Source of the DNA: Synechococcus sp. LA31
GTDB lineage: Bacteria; Cyanobacteriota; Cyanobacteriia; PCC-6307; Cyanobiaceae
Assembly (NCBI RefSeq): GCF_018502385.1
Contig: NZ_CP075523.1
Coordinates: 2,294,001-2,358,000, forward strand
Length of the DNA stretch: 64,000 nucleotides
Direction: 5' to 3'
The translations under genes and the position numbers were made by a program. The notes beneath the pieces are model-generated. The model worked only from the letters and a program-made list of their open reading frames with translations, did not search any database and was not told where the DNA came from. Below are positions 8,730 through 18,782 of the stretch, piece after piece (the stretch's first letter is position 1; the number at the start of each line of letters is the position of its first letter).

Positions 8730-8984
8730 TCAGTCTTCGGGGAAGAGCAGAGCAGCGAGTTCATCGGGATCCACGTCGTAAACGCGGGCCAGGCTGGTTT
8801 CGATGGCGGCGGTCACCTCACCAGGTAGGAAGCGCATGGCGCTGAGGGCCTCGTCGGTGATCTCGTCGCTGAGCAGCTTCTCGCCCTCGAGCTTTTCATC
8901 GTTGATCACAGCCATCACCCAGCTCTGGTAGGCGTACACCAGATCGGAGAACTCCAGATCGGGATCGTTGAAGTCCAGGGCCAT
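8730..8984 (-). CDS. Small acidic protein, function unknown
   Basis: 84 residues from ATG 8984, strongly acidic (FNDPDLEFSDLVYAYQSW; terminal DPDELAALLFPED). No membrane segment. It precedes the methyltransferase gene by 8 nt on the same strand, consistent with cotranscription. It looks like a conserved cyanobacterial small protein, but I cannot name a family. Confidence 0.65.
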   Translation of the reverse strand: MALDFNDPDLEFSDLVYAYQSWVMAVINDEKLEGEKLLSDEITDEALSAMRFLPGEVTAAIETSLARVYDVDPDELAALLFPED

Positions 8985-9031
8985 CGCGAAAGCAGGCGCA
9001 GCTCTCTGCAGTCTGCCGGCCGGTGGGGAGG

Positions 9032-9502
9032 ATGGACACCATGACGACACCATCCCCTGATCCAGTGGCTCTGCAGGCCACCCTGGTGGACTTCGCCCTG
9101 GCGGAACTGGTGCGGCAGCACCGCGAGAGCTTTCCCCCGCTTTGGAGCCAGGAGAGCTGGGCCAAGCTGCTGATCTGGCTCGCCCTCAACTGCGGCTGCA
9201 GCGGAGACGAGGCGGGCTTGAAGGCCTTTGCCGAAGCGATCGGCGCCATGCAGATGGGCCGTTTGCGGCGGGTGTTCTTTGAGCGGGAGCTGGGGGATCT
9301 GGAGCTGCAGCTCATGGCGGATCCAGCCGAACAGCAGGTGCTGGTGCTGCCGCAAGGGCCGGTTGACGCGGTGCTGAATCCTGCCTCCATTGCAGTGGCG
9401 CTGCAGCGGGTGGGGCTGCAGGACCAGGTGGTGACCGATCAAAACCGCTGGCAACGTCTCGATGCTTTGGTGGCACTGCCGTGGGCGAATCGGCAGGGGT
9501 GA
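9032..9502 (+). CDS. Conserved hypothetical protein
   Basis: About 156 residues, starting MDTMTTPSPDP (ATG 9032; ATG 9041 possible). Helix-rich, with FPPLWSQESWAKLLIWLALNCGC near residue 40 and a C-terminal part with QVLVLPQGPVDAVLNP. No catalytic motif is recognisable. It diverges from the small acidic gene at 8984 with 47 bp between them. Confidence 0.65.
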   Translation: MDTMTTPSPDPVALQATLVDFALAELVRQHRESFPPLWSQESWAKLLIWLALNCGCSGDEAGLKAFAEAIGAMQMGRLRRVFFERELGDLELQLMADPAEQQVLVLPQGPVDAVLNPASIAVALQRVGLQDQVVTDQNRWQRLDALVALPWANRQG

Positions 9503-9520
9503 TAGCGGACCGGTGATTCA

Positions 9521-10315
9521 ATGGCCGCGCATCTGGATTGGAGAGCGCAACGCATGCTTCATCGGGCCCATGGAGCCGCGCTGCTGTTGATCGGCTTTGG
9601 CGTGCTTCCAGCGCAGGCAGAGCCTTACCTCCGGTTCGGCGTGGGAGGCGATGGATCGGTTCCGGCCACGTTTCGTGACTCCACGTGCCAATCGGTTCAA
9701 CCTCCGGCTCTCTTCGGTTGCGGGGCGGGGCGCAATGGAGAGCCCCTTGGTGCGAGCGGTGCTTTTGGTTCCGGTGTGGTGCTGGATGCAGGCCTGGGCT
9801 ATCGCTTCAACCGTTGGCTGCGGGTTGAGGGTCTATTCAGCTATCGGCCGGCTTACGAATACAACGGCCAGGCCAACTTCATCCAGTCGGCCCCGCCGCA
9901 GCCGGTATACGCCAATCTCAGTTCGGTTGCGGCCTTTGGTGTGGGCTACATCGATCTTCCTAAGGTCAGCACAGTGCAGCCGTTCATCGGCGCCGGGCTG
10001 GGTGCAGCCCGCAACCGCATCAGTGCGGTGACCTATGGATTCCCGGCGTTAGCGCCAGATGCCTCCACCACCATCGCTGGGGGCACCACAACCGGCCTGG
10101 CCTGGCTGCTCACCGCCGGTGTGGCGATCCCATTGAACGAGCAGCTCACGCTCGATTTGGCGTATCGCTACACCGATTTAGGCACTGTTCAAACCGATGC
10201 AGGTTCGGCCACGATCGTGAGGCCTGCTGGCACCAAAACCCTCGACATTGCTGGCACGCAATCGTCGTTGCAGACCCATGGCGCCATGCTCACCTTGCGT
10301 TATGCCTTCCGCTGA
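9521..10315 (+). CDS. Outer-membrane beta-barrel protein (OmpA/OprF-type small barrel)
   Basis: 264 residues. A signal peptide is clear if translation starts at ATG 9554 (MLHRAHGAALLLIGFGVLPAQA), followed by alternating hydrophobic strands such as YLRFGVGG, GVVLDAGLGYRF, LRVEGLFSYRP, VQPFIGAGLGAA and LTLDLAYRYTDLG. The C-terminus LTLRYAFR ends with the aromatic-rich pattern of an outer-membrane strand. It probably forms an 8-strand barrel. The stop overlaps the next gene's start (TGATG, 10313-10317), linking it to the 2OG oxygenase. Confidence 0.82.
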   Translation: MAAHLDWRAQRMLHRAHGAALLLIGFGVLPAQAEPYLRFGVGGDGSVPATFRDSTCQSVQPPALFGCGAGRNGEPLGASGAFGSGVVLDAGLGYRFNRWLRVEGLFSYRPAYEYNGQANFIQSAPPQPVYANLSSVAAFGVGYIDLPKVSTVQPFIGAGLGAARNRISAVTYGFPALAPDASTTIAGGTTTGLAWLLTAGVAIPLNEQLTLDLAYRYTDLGTVQTDAGSATIVRPAGTKTLDIAGTQSSLQTHGAMLTLRYAFR

Positions 10316-10941
10316 TGGACCTGATCGCCCCCTACCGCAACGCCGGTTTTGAGGCGCTGGCCGATGGTGTGATGGCCTTCTTTGAGCGCCGCGCTGATTT
10401 GCAGCGTCCAGGGGTGGCTTTCGGGCCGGACGGTGATTCTGAGCCGGCCAAGGTCTCCACCGACATCAGCTTGGTGGCGATCGATCGCTCCGATCCGGAG
10501 GCTTTCGCGCTGGCGGAGGTGATCTTGCGGGGGGTGACGGCTGGCCTGGAGCGCTACCTGCAGGAGCGGCCCCTCTTTCGCGACTGCTGCCCTGAGCAGC
10601 AGCTGTTCGTGAATCCGATTTTTAACCTGCAGCGCTATGCCCCTGGCGAAGGGTTCAAGCGCTGGCACTGCGACTGGACGATCAGCCATGAAGCCACCGA
10701 GCCCGTGCACCGCGTGCTCGCTTGGATCCTCTACTGCAACAGCGTTGAGGAAGCTGGCACTGAGTTTCACTGGCAGCAGCACCATGAAGCTGCGGAGCGG
10801 GGCAAGCTCGTGATCTTCCCGGCTGGTCCTTCTCACATTCACCGCGGCCGGGTGAACCACACCCATGGCAAGACGATTGCCACGGGTTGGATTAACGCCG
10901 GCAGCCGCGAGGCCTATCTCAAACGGCTGGCTGCTGGTTAG
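10315..10941 (+). CDS. 2-oxoglutarate/Fe(II)-dependent oxygenase
   Basis: 208 residues. The iron-binding facial triad fits the prolyl-4-hydroxylase-like fold: H118-x-D120 (HCDWT) and a distal His in SHIHRG (H174 or H176), with K186 in HGKTIATGW as a possible 2OG carboxylate ligand. These enzymes hydroxylate proteins or small molecules using O2 and 2OG. The start shares one base with the barrel gene's stop, so the two are cotranscribed and probably coupled. The 3' end overlaps the convergent mscS gene by 23 nt. Confidence 0.85.
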   Translation: MDLIAPYRNAGFEALADGVMAFFERRADLQRPGVAFGPDGDSEPAKVSTDISLVAIDRSDPEAFALAEVILRGVTAGLERYLQERPLFRDCCPEQQLFVNPIFNLQRYAPGEGFKRWHCDWTISHEATEPVHRVLAWILYCNSVEEAGTEFHWQQHHEAAERGKLVIFPAGPSHIHRGRVNHTHGKTIATGWINAGSREAYLKRLAAG

Positions 10942-12193
10942 GACTGCGGCTGTTAGTGCGGTGCTCCTCGGGTGGCCACTGCATGGAGTATTCCACCTGC
11001 TGTGGGAATGGAATCTCGATGTTGTGCTCTTGAAAGGCCTGCCAGATGGCCTGGTTCACTTCGCTGCAGATGCCCACATTGTCCATTGGATTGGAGATCC
11101 AAAAGCGCAGGGCATAGTTGATGGCGTAGTCGCCATAGTTGAGCATCAACGCTTTCGGCGCGGGCTCCGGTAACACCCGTTTCACCTGAGCGGCGGTGGC
11201 TTCCAACAGGGCGATCACCTCGGCTGGATTGTGGTGGTAAGCCGCCCCAATGCTCACCTGGCTGCGGCGCATGCGGTCGCTGGCGGTGTAGGTGGTGGCT
11301 GATTCCGTGAAGAAGGTTTGATTGGGAATGAGCAATTCAGCGTTATCGCGGTCGCGCCACAGCAGCGTGGCCCGCAGGCCCAGGCGCCGCACTTCACAGG
11401 GATCACCATCGAGCATCAGCACTTCACCGGGGCGCACCGAACCCTCAAACAACAGCCAGAGGCCACTCACGAAGTTGGAGAACACTTCTTTGATGCCGAA
11501 GCCCAGACCCACCGATAAGCCCCCGGCCACTGCGATCAAGGCTGTGGTGTTGAGCCCGAGGTGCAGGGCCACCGCCACCAGGCCGATGGCGACCACGCTG
11601 TAGCGCAACATCAGCTCCATGGCCTTGCGGCTGCCGTCGCTGAACCCCACGGCCCGCTGCACCAGCCAGGCCAGGCCCGCTGCAGGCGGACCGCAGCCCA
11701 CCAGCACCACGTACACGATCACACCCGCCTGAAACAGTTTCCCGGCCGTGAGGGGCACGCCAAACAAGGCGCCCAGCGGAGCCACGGCCAGGTCTCGCAG
11801 GCTGTCCAGCTCGCTGATCACCAGCAGTGTGGCCACGAGCAGGTAGGCCGGCCGCAGCAGTCGCGATTCCAACTGGTGCACCCTCCCCGGCTGCATCCAG
11901 CGGCCGAGCAGTCGGTGCAGCAGCGTTAGAGCAAACCAACCCAGCCAGAGCTGGCCCAGCAGGCGCGCCAGGCCATAAGGGTGGTTGAGGTGATGGAGCA
12001 GCCCACTGGCCAGTCCCAGGGCCGCGAGCCCCAGTGGCGCGTAGGCCAGCCTGGGCCAGCGCCCCAGCCAGTGATGGCGGCGGGCAATGCGGGTGAGCGT
12101 CATCAACCCCACGCTCACCAGCAGCTGCACCACCACCGCTGGGCGTTCCAGGTAGCCGAGCCACCCCAAGACTTCCAGCAGCAGTTCTTTCAT
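10919..12193 (-). CDS. MscS-family mechanosensitive ion channel
   Basis: 424 residues. Several N-terminal membrane helices (about 10-160) are followed by the MscS pore and beta domain: GLNTTALIAVAGGLSVGLGFGIKEVFSNFVSGLWLLFEGSVRPGEVL, then a cytoplasmic alpha/beta domain. Such channels sit in the inner membrane and release solutes on hypo-osmotic shock. The start ATG overlaps the stop of the upstream binding-protein gene (ATGA, 12190-12193). Confidence 0.9.
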   Translation of the reverse strand: MKELLLEVLGWLGYLERPAVVVQLLVSVGLMTLTRIARRHHWLGRWPRLAYAPLGLAALGLASGLLHHLNHPYGLARLLGQLWLGWFALTLLHRLLGRWMQPGRVHQLESRLLRPAYLLVATLLVISELDSLRDLAVAPLGALFGVPLTAGKLFQAGVIVYVVLVGCGPPAAGLAWLVQRAVGFSDGSRKAMELMLRYSVVAIGLVAVALHLGLNTTALIAVAGGLSVGLGFGIKEVFSNFVSGLWLLFEGSVRPGEVLMLDGDPCEVRRLGLRATLLWRDRDNAELLIPNQTFFTESATTYTASDRMRRSQVSIGAAYHHNPAEVIALLEATAAQVKRVLPEPAPKALMLNYGDYAINYALRFWISNPMDNVGICSEVNQAIWQAFQEHNIEIPFPQQVEYSMQWPPEEHRTNSRSPNQQPAV

Positions 12194-13458
12194 CGTTGTG
12201 GTGCTGGTTTTGACTGCAGCACCGTGATCATCCGCTCGGTGGCTTCGCCGGGGGTGATCTCACCGAAGACCAGCTGGGTGATCAGGTGCTCGTTGGTTCG
12301 GATGCGGGGATCGTTGCTGTGCAACATCGACACCATTTCATTGATCTGGCTGCCCTGCTCGCCCGCTTTCACCATCGCGGCGAGCACCGTGGAGCTGCTC
12401 ACGGGCACCTTCACAAACCGATTGGCTGGCAGCACCGTTTGGGCTCCCATCGTGAGGTTGCGTTGCACAAGAGGATTCACGGCGAACTTGGTGAAGGCCA
12501 GGGCGCGTTTGCGTCCCATCGCGCTCGAACTGGTGCTGAGCGCAAGCACCCGCAGCCGGTTCACCGGGCTGGCCTGGCCGTAACGGCCGTCCGGCAAGGC
12601 ACTCACGCCCAGGGATGGGCCTAGGTGCCGTCTTAAGCGGAGTAGGGCTGTGCTGCGGCAGGGGATCCAGGCCAGCCGGCCGGCCATGAAGTCAGCCTCA
12701 ACGGCTTGTTGCGTGCCATAAAAGCTGACGCCTTGTTGCTTGCTGGCGTTCTGCAACCAACTCAGCCAGCGCTCGATGTCGCGGCGATCTTGCTCGGTGA
12801 TCGGCTGACGCAATAGCGCTCGGTTGACGGCAGGAATCGCACCTTGGCTGCCGGCTGTCCAGAACAAGTTGTAGAGGTCGATGGAGAGCCCGCTTGGCTT
12901 GCCCCGGGCGCTGTTCGCCAACAGCTCGTTCAACGTGGTGGGAGCGGCTTGAACAGCGGTGCGGTTGAAACAAGCCAGCTGGGCCTTGATCAGCACTGGC
13001 AGTCCGGCGAGTTGACCGTTCGGCGCGCGCAGGCGCTTCACCGCTTCGGGGTCGAACAGGTTCAGCTGCGCCGCCGTTGCCGGGTAGGGCTCCACCAGGC
13101 GGTGTTGCATCAGGCGTAGGGCTGTATCGCCATTCACAAACAGCAGATCAGGTCCGAGGCCGCCCAGGGAGCGCCGCCGGATGGCGGCCTCGATCTGGTT
13201 CTCCGGATAGAGGCTGAACTGGAAGCGGGTGTTGCTGTTGATCTGCCGGAACCCCTGCTCCAGCAGCCGCAACCGCCCGCCGAAGTCATCCAGCAGCTCT
13301 GCATCGATCGTTTCATCGCTGTTGGTGCCGCCCGCCAGATAAACCACGGAGGGCAGCCCACCGGCCGCGCAGCCGCTCAAGACCACGCTGCAGCTCAGAG
13401 CCAGGGCACGCAGCCAGCCCTGACCGGCGCGGGGGATGAAGCGGGGGTGCAGCGCCAT
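12190..13458 (-). CDS. Extracellular solute-binding lipoprotein (ABC sugar-type)
   Basis: About 422 residues from ATG 13458. A lipoprotein signal peptide ends in the lipobox LSGC (Cys about residue 30). The mature part has the cluster B/sugar-type binding protein pattern: [45 protein letters not shown] and a late [14 protein letters not shown] segment. Upstream in-frame starts exist (13509). No ABC permease or ATPase is adjacent; the next gene, coupled by ATGA, is the MscS channel. It diverges from valS. Confidence 0.82.
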   Translation of the reverse strand: MALHPRFIPRAGQGWLRALALSCSVVLSGCAAGGLPSVVYLAGGTNSDETIDAELLDDFGGRLRLLEQGFRQINSNTRFQFSLYPENQIEAAIRRRSLGGLGPDLLFVNGDTALRLMQHRLVEPYPATAAQLNLFDPEAVKRLRAPNGQLAGLPVLIKAQLACFNRTAVQAAPTTLNELLANSARGKPSGLSIDLYNLFWTAGSQGAIPAVNRALLRQPITEQDRRDIERWLSWLQNASKQQGVSFYGTQQAVEADFMAGRLAWIPCRSTALLRLRRHLGPSLGVSALPDGRYGQASPVNRLRVLALSTSSSAMGRKRALAFTKFAVNPLVQRNLTMGAQTVLPANRFVKVPVSSSTVLAAMVKAGEQGSQINEMVSMLHSNDPRIRTNEHLITQLVFGEITPGEATERMITVLQSKPAPQR

Positions 13459-13535
13459 CGCTCTGCTCAGAACCCCCATCATCCCTGGCCGGGTGCTGTT
13501 TGCGAGCATGGCCGGATTGCCTGCCGCTACCTGCC

Positions 13536-16325
13536 GTGACCGACGCTCTGCCCAAGACTTACGACCCGGTGGGCACCGAAGCGCGCTGGCAGCAGGCCTG
13601 GGAGAGCACGGGGGCCTTCCATCCTGATCCCAACGCTCCGGGCGAACCGTTTTCCGTGGTGATTCCGCCGCCGAACGTGACCGGCAGCCTGCACATGGGC
13701 CATGCCTTCAACACGGCCCTGATCGACACGATCGTGCGCTTCCAGCGGCTGCGCGGCAAAAACGTGCTCTGCCTGCCCGGCACGGATCACGCCTCGATCG
13801 CGGTGCAGACGATCCTCGAGAAGCAGCTCAAGGCCGACGGCAAGCGCAAAGAAGACCTGGGCCGTGAGGCGTTCCTGGAGAAGGCCTGGGCATGGAAGGC
13901 CCAGAGCGGCGGCACGATCGTGGGCCAGCTGCGCCGGCTCGGCTATTCGGTGGATTGGCGCCGCGAGCGCTTCACCCTCGATGCCGGCTGCAGCGAGGCG
14001 GTGATCGAGGCCTTCAACCGCCTGCATGAGCAGGGGTTGATCTACCGGGGTGAATACCTGGTGAACTGGTGCCCCGCCTCCGGCTCCGCGGTGAGTGATC
14101 TGGAGGTGGAGATGAAGGAGGTGGACGGCCACCTCTGGCATTTCCGCTATCCGCTCAGCGCAGGGGCCGCGACTGACGGGCGTACGCACCTGGAAGTGGC
14201 CACCACCCGCCCGGAAACCCTGCTGGGCGACACGGCGGTGGCGGTGAACCCCAAGGATCCTCGCTACGCCGCTCTGGTGGGCCAGACCCTCACGCTGCCG
14301 CTGGTGGGCCGCGAGATCCCGATCGTGGCCGACGACCACGTGGATGCCGAGTTCGGCACCGGCTGCGTGAAGGTGACCCCCGCTCATGACCCCAACGACT
14401 TCGCCATCGGTCAGCGCCACAACCTGCCGCTGATCACGGTGATGGCCAAAGACGGCTCGATGAACGAAGCCGCTGGCCGCTTCCAGGGGCTTGATCGCTT
14501 CGAGGCCCGCAAGGCTGTGGTGGCCGCGATGGAGGAGGAGGGCTTCCTGGTGAAGGTGGAGGACTACCGCCACAGCGTGCCCTTCTCCGATCGCGGCAAG
14601 GTGCCGGTGGAGCCCCTGCTCTCCACCCAGTGGTTCGTGAAAACCGAGCCCCTGGCTGCCCGCTGCCGCGAGGCTCTGGCAAACGCCGATCCGCGCTTCG
14701 TGCCGGAGCGTTGGAGCAAGGTGTATCGCGACTGGCTCACCGACATCCGCGATTGGTGCATCTCCCGCCAGCTCTGGTGGGGCCACCGCATTCCGGCCTG
14801 GTTTGTGGTGAGTGAAACCGGCGGTGAGATCACCGACACCACGCCCTACGTGGTGGCCCGCAACGAAGCCGAAGCCCTGGAAAAGGCCCAAGTCCAGTTC
14901 GGCGGCGGTACCCACGCCCATCCCCTCCAGCTCGAGCAGGATCCCGACGCGCTCGACACCTGGTTCTCCAGTGGCCTCTGGCCCTTCTCCACCTTGGGCT
15001 GGCCCAATGCTGAGGCCGCCGATCTGCAGCGCTGGTACCCCACCAGCGTGCTGGTCACGGGCTTCGACATCATCTTTTTCTGGGTGGCCCGGATGACGAT
15101 GATGGCCGGCGCCTTCACGGGGCAGATGCCTTTCCAGGACGTGTACATCCACGGCCTGGTGCGCGATGAAAACAATCGCAAAATGAGCAAATCGGCGGGC
15201 AATGGCATCGACCCGCTGCTGTTGATTGATCGCTACGGCGCCGATGCGTTGCGCTTCGCCCTGGTGCGCGAGGTGGCCGGCGCCGGTCAGGACATCCGCC
15301 TCGACTACGACCGCAAATCCGACACCTCCGCCACGGTGGAGGCTTCCCGCAACTTCGCCAACAAGCTGTGGAACGTCACGCGTTTTGCGCTGATGAACCT
15401 CGATGGCGAGACGCCCGCGAGCCTTGGGGAACCGGATCCCGCCGCACTGCAGCTGGCCGATCGCTGGATCCTCTCCCGCCTGGCTCGGGTGAACCGCGAC
15501 ACCGCTGAGCGCTATGGCAGCTATGGCCTCGGTGAAGCCGCCAAGGGCCTCTACGAGTTCGCCTGGAACGAGGTGTGCGATTGGTATGTGGAGCTGATCA
15601 AGCGGCGCTTGCTGGTGCCGGCTGATCTCGATGGCGCTGCCCGCGAGGCGGCGCTGGCTGATCAGCGCACCGCCCGTCAGGTGTTGGCCAAGGCGCTCAA
15701 CGAGTTGCTGGTGATGCTCCAGCCGCTGATGCCGCACCTCACCGAGGAGCTCTGGCACGGCCTCACCGGCGCCGGTGAGGAGACGTTCCTTGCCCTGCAG
15801 CCCTGGCCGCAACTCGATGAAGCCGCCCTCAACGACGAGCTCGAGGCGTCGTTCGCCGATCTGATCGAGGCGATCCGCGTGGTGCGCAACCTGCGGGCCG
15901 TGGCAGGCCTCAAGCCCAGCCAGAGCGTGCCTGTGCGCTTCGTGACAGGCCGCAGCGAGCTGGCGACTGTGCTGCAGGCCGCCACCGCAGACATCACGGC
16001 CCTCACTCGGGCGGAGCGCGTGGAGGTTCTGGATCCGGCCGCGGCGGAGTCCAATCCCGCGACCAAGGCCCTGGCCGGTGTGAGCGGCGAGCTGCAGGTG
16101 CTGCTGCCGATTGAAGGCCTGGTGGATCTCGAGGCCCTGCGCGCTCGCCTGGAGAAAGACATCGCCAAGGCCGACAAGGAGATCAAGGGCCTCGCCGGCC
16201 GCCTCGCCAACCCCAACTTCGCGGGCAAAGCACCGCCGGAGGTGGTGGCCGAGTGCAAGGCCAACCTGGCGGAGGCCGAGACCCAGGCGGCACTGGCCCG
16301 CAGGCGTTTGGCGGATCTGGGCTGA
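13536..16325 (+). CDS. valS: Valyl-tRNA synthetase
   Basis: 929 residues from GTG 13536 ([23 protein letters not shown]). Class Ia signatures are intact: HIGH-type HMGH at 53-56 in [15 protein letters not shown], and KMSKS at 549-553. An editing (CP1) domain lies between them, the anticodon-binding domain follows, and the C-terminus is a coiled coil ([21 protein letters not shown]) typical of ValRS. An in-frame TTG at 13500 would add 12 residues without similarity. A very long antisense frame across this gene is a codon-bias artefact. Confidence 0.98.
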   Translation: MTDALPKTYDPVGTEARWQQAWESTGAFHPDPNAPGEPFSVVIPPPNVTGSLHMGHAFNTALIDTIVRFQRLRGKNVLCLPGTDHASIAVQTILEKQLKADGKRKEDLGREAFLEKAWAWKAQSGGTIVGQLRRLGYSVDWRRERFTLDAGCSEAVIEAFNRLHEQGLIYRGEYLVNWCPASGSAVSDLEVEMKEVDGHLWHFRYPLSAGAATDGRTHLEVATTRPETLLGDTAVAVNPKDPRYAALVGQTLTLPLVGREIPIVADDHVDAEFGTGCVKVTPAHDPNDFAIGQRHNLPLITVMAKDGSMNEAAGRFQGLDRFEARKAVVAAMEEEGFLVKVEDYRHSVPFSDRGKVPVEPLLSTQWFVKTEPLAARCREALANADPRFVPERWSKVYRDWLTDIRDWCISRQLWWGHRIPAWFVVSETGGEITDTTPYVVARNEAEALEKAQVQFGGGTHAHPLQLEQDPDALDTWFSSGLWPFSTLGWPNAEAADLQRWYPTSVLVTGFDIIFFWVARMTMMAGAFTGQMPFQDVYIHGLVRDENNRKMSKSAGNGIDPLLLIDRYGADALRFALVREVAGAGQDIRLDYDRKSDTSATVEASRNFANKLWNVTRFALMNLDGETPASLGEPDPAALQLADRWILSRLARVNRDTAERYGSYGLGEAAKGLYEFAWNEVCDWYVELIKRRLLVPADLDGAAREAALADQRTARQVLAKALNELLVMLQPLMPHLTEELWHGLTGAGEETFLALQPWPQLDEAALNDELEASFADLIEAIRVVRNLRAVAGLKPSQSVPVRFVTGRSELATVLQAATADITALTRAERVEVLDPAAAESNPATKALAGVSGELQVLLPIEGLVDLEALRARLEKDIAKADKEIKGLAGRLANPNFAGKAPPEVVAECKANLAEAETQAALARRRLADLG

Positions 16326-16332
16326 GGCCGGT

Positions 16333-17841
16333 TCAGTTGGGCGTGATCATCACTTTGAAGATTTCGCCCGAGGCCACGGTGTACGTGGAGTTGCCGTAGG
16401 TGCTGAGGTCGTTGAAGTTGTCAGCCACTTGCGATTCGATCCCTCCCACCACGTAGCCCACCAGCACCGACTCTCCAGCTTCGGTGCGGCGTTGTAGCCG
16501 ATCCAGGTCGACCACGCCGTCGGTCAGATAGCGCACCCGCTGATCCTGGCCTGGGGCCAGGGGGAGGAACACGGAGGAGGCGCCGTAGGTGAGTGGCTCG
16601 CCGGCAGCATTGGCAAGATTGGGGAAGCTACCAGCGAGAGATTGTGTCCAGCTGTTGTCAGCGTTGCGCTTGATGGCTGCGATCTGGGATGTGAATGGGT
16701 AGGAGTGGGCCAGGTCGGGATTGTTATCCCGATTCACGTAGTAGGGCTGGCCATTGGGATCGAGGGTGATGGCAGAGATTCCACCAAAGATCAGGCTGGT
16801 CTGACTGTCGTCGCGGCGGGAGTAGAGCCCGAGATTGGCTGCTGTGTATTGATTGATGCCCTGGCGAAAGGTGCTCGAATCATCGGCATTGGCCATGCTG
16901 GGTTGGCCGGTGAGCAGATCGATCTGCACCGGAACGGTCCACACCCCTTCGCCGTCATAAAACACGCCGCCGAGAGCCTCGCCGTGGCGGCTCGGCTCAC
17001 CCTTACCGTTGCGCTTGAGCTGGTTGACGACATTTAAATCACGCCGGTGAAAGGCACTTTCCACCGGTGTAGAGACGCTGTTCAGCTTGTAGCCGAGCTT
17101 GCCTTTCTTCGGCTTGTGGCGGATGTCAATGTTGCGGACTTGCTCGGTGTAGAGCCCATTGCTGCCTGGTGTGTAACCACCGCTGAAGTCTTGCCCGAAG
17201 ATCAGTTGAGCTTGATGCTTCTGTTCACCTTCGAGCATCTCACCGCCGGTGACGGCGAACAGATGGGTGTCCTGCCCGTTCACCTGCAGCGCTTCGCCCG
17301 CTGTCGACAGCACGCTGTGCTTGGGAAGGCGCGTCGTGTCTCTCTTCACCCAGGCGGCCAGATCATCCAGCTGGATGGCGGAGAGGCGGTTGCGAGTGGA
17401 AAAGCTCTGGGTTGCCTGGTCGTACACGTAGCCGCCCACCCGGAACAGCACATCACCTTGTTGAAACTGCTGGGCGTTGGTGGTGGAGAGCGAGAGTTGG
17501 TGGCCGGCGCCGAGACCCGATTTCGCCAGCGGCCGCGACCAGCTGCGCTCCCGCACCGGGTCGTACACCCAGATGCGTTTGTTCTGATGCGATGGGGGGA
17601 AGTTGGCTTTGCCATCGGCCGTGAAGCTGTGCAGGCCGTTGGTGCGTCCGCCGATCAGGATCCACTCGCCCGTTTCAGTCTGGGCAGCGCTGAAGGACTG
17701 CAGTGTTGGAAATGTGGCGCTGCGTTGTTGGTGTTGCTTGAGCTCCACGCTCCAGGGTTCGTTCCAGCTGCTCAGGGGGCTGGCGCTGGCGGTCTGGTCC
17801 GCTCCCGTTGAACTGAGCGGTAGATCAGCGGAGTCGGCCAT
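16333..17841 (-). CDS. Large hypothetical protein, Kelch/beta-propeller-like
   Basis: About 502 residues from ATG 17841 (MADSADLPLSSTG). No signal peptide. Repeated segments with Gly-Gly followed by aromatic and hydrophobic strands (WILIGGRTNGLHSF, VLFRVGGYVYDQ, HLFAVTGGEM, SLIFGGISAI, LVGYVVGGIES) suggest a Kelch-like beta-propeller. The sequence is polar and extracellular in character, yet no export signal is visible. It ends 8 nt from the convergent valS stop. Function unknown; the propeller call is inference from the repeat pattern. Confidence 0.6.
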   Translation of the reverse strand: MADSADLPLSSTGADQTASASPLSSWNEPWSVELKQHQQRSATFPTLQSFSAAQTETGEWILIGGRTNGLHSFTADGKANFPPSHQNKRIWVYDPVRERSWSRPLAKSGLGAGHQLSLSTTNAQQFQQGDVLFRVGGYVYDQATQSFSTRNRLSAIQLDDLAAWVKRDTTRLPKHSVLSTAGEALQVNGQDTHLFAVTGGEMLEGEQKHQAQLIFGQDFSGGYTPGSNGLYTEQVRNIDIRHKPKKGKLGYKLNSVSTPVESAFHRRDLNVVNQLKRNGKGEPSRHGEALGGVFYDGEGVWTVPVQIDLLTGQPSMANADDSSTFRQGINQYTAANLGLYSRRDDSQTSLIFGGISAITLDPNGQPYYVNRDNNPDLAHSYPFTSQIAAIKRNADNSWTQSLAGSFPNLANAAGEPLTYGASSVFLPLAPGQDQRVRYLTDGVVDLDRLQRRTEAGESVLVGYVVGGIESQVADNFNDLSTYGNSTYTVASGEIFKVMITPN

Positions 17842-17978
17842 GGTTTGGAAGCAGCCTGTTCCTGAATGGTGGGTTGGAGTTCTGCAGGTGTCAGCACAGT
17901 GCGGGTGTCTTCTCACCCTGGAGGCACCCGCGCGGTTGGGAAGCCCGTCATCCTGAACGGGATCACGGATGTGTATCG

Positions 17979-18596
17979 GTGCTCAGCTCGCTTGATCTAC
18001 AGCTTCTGCTGCCGGCGCTGCAGTCGCCGGCCGGCGCCATTGCCTTCGTGCCCCTCTATGCCCTCTGGGTCACGTTGCTGTTGCCGGGTGTCTGGGCCTC
18101 GATGCTGGCCGGCGCTCTCTATGGCCCTTGGTGGGGCAGCCTGATTGTGTTCGTGGGAGCCTCTCTCGGTGCGGAGGCGGCCTTTCTGTTGGGACGCACC
18201 TGGCTGCGCAGCTGGGCCCAGCAGCGCTTGGCGGCCCTGCCCAAGCTGCAGGCTGTGGAACGGGCCGTGAGCCGCGAGGGCCTGAAGCTGGTCTTGCTCA
18301 CCCGCCTCTCGCCAGCCTTTCCCTTCTCGCTGCTCAACCTGGCCTACGGCCTCAGTGAGGTGAGTCTTCGCGATTACACGATTGGTTTGATCGGCATCCT
18401 GCCTGGCACGCTCTTGTTTTGCGGGCTGGGGGCTTTGGCGGGTGATGTGGCCCGCTTCGGGGAGGTGCTCAGCGGCGAGGCAGATCCCAGCACGTGGGCC
18501 CTGCGCATCGTTGGCATCCTGGCCACGGTGGCGGTGGTGTGGCTGGTGGGCCGGGCGGCGCGCCAGGCGCTTCAGGATTCGGAGCCGCCGGGCTGA
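17979..18596 (+). CDS. DedA/VTT (TVP38/TMEM64-type) membrane protein
   Basis: 205 residues from GTG 17979 (MLSSLDLQLLLPAL). Contains the VTT/SNARE-associated core: PGVWASMLAGALYGPWWGSLIVFVGASLGAEAAFLLGR, then RLSPAFPFSLLNLAYGLSEVSLRDYTIGLIGILPGT, with the conserved Pro/Phe/Asn re-entrant region and a final TM helix. Family members are inner-membrane proteins implicated in lipid or solute transport and envelope integrity. Earlier in-frame starts are possible but upstream residues look non-coding. Confidence 0.85.
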   Translation: MLSSLDLQLLLPALQSPAGAIAFVPLYALWVTLLLPGVWASMLAGALYGPWWGSLIVFVGASLGAEAAFLLGRTWLRSWAQQRLAALPKLQAVERAVSREGLKLVLLTRLSPAFPFSLLNLAYGLSEVSLRDYTIGLIGILPGTLLFCGLGALAGDVARFGEVLSGEADPSTWALRIVGILATVAVVWLVGRAARQALQDSEPPG

Positions 18597-18745
18597 TCCG
18601 GCAGCCGCCAGTCGCGCAGCGATGCAAGCACCACAAACCAAGCCAGCCGGAGCCGGGCCGTAGCCCCCGGACGCGCAGATAAGTCGGCGTATTTCGCTCT
18701 GCCGCACTCGGTCTTGATCCAGCGGTGGATGGCGGGCTGCTGCAT
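18572..18745 (-). CDS. Possible small protein (57 residues)
   Basis: An ORF from ATG 18745, MQQPAIHRWIKTECGRAKYADL..., with one moderately hydrophobic segment RLRLAWFVVLASL near the middle. It fills an otherwise gene-free 186-bp gap and overlaps the 3' end of the DedA/VTT gene by 25 nt on the other strand. No clear ribosome-binding site. It reads like a genuine protein but only comparison could show conservation. Confidence 0.4.
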   Translation of the reverse strand: MQQPAIHRWIKTECGRAKYADLSARPGATARLRLAWFVVLASLRDWRLPDQPGGSES

Positions 18746-18782
18746 GCGTGCCAGGGTAAGAGCGTTATCGAAACAGAACACC

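Noticed and set aside
13527-15812. 761-residue open frame on the minus strand across valS
   Set aside because: Shadow of high-GC codon bias; the plus strand encodes complete ValRS motifs here.
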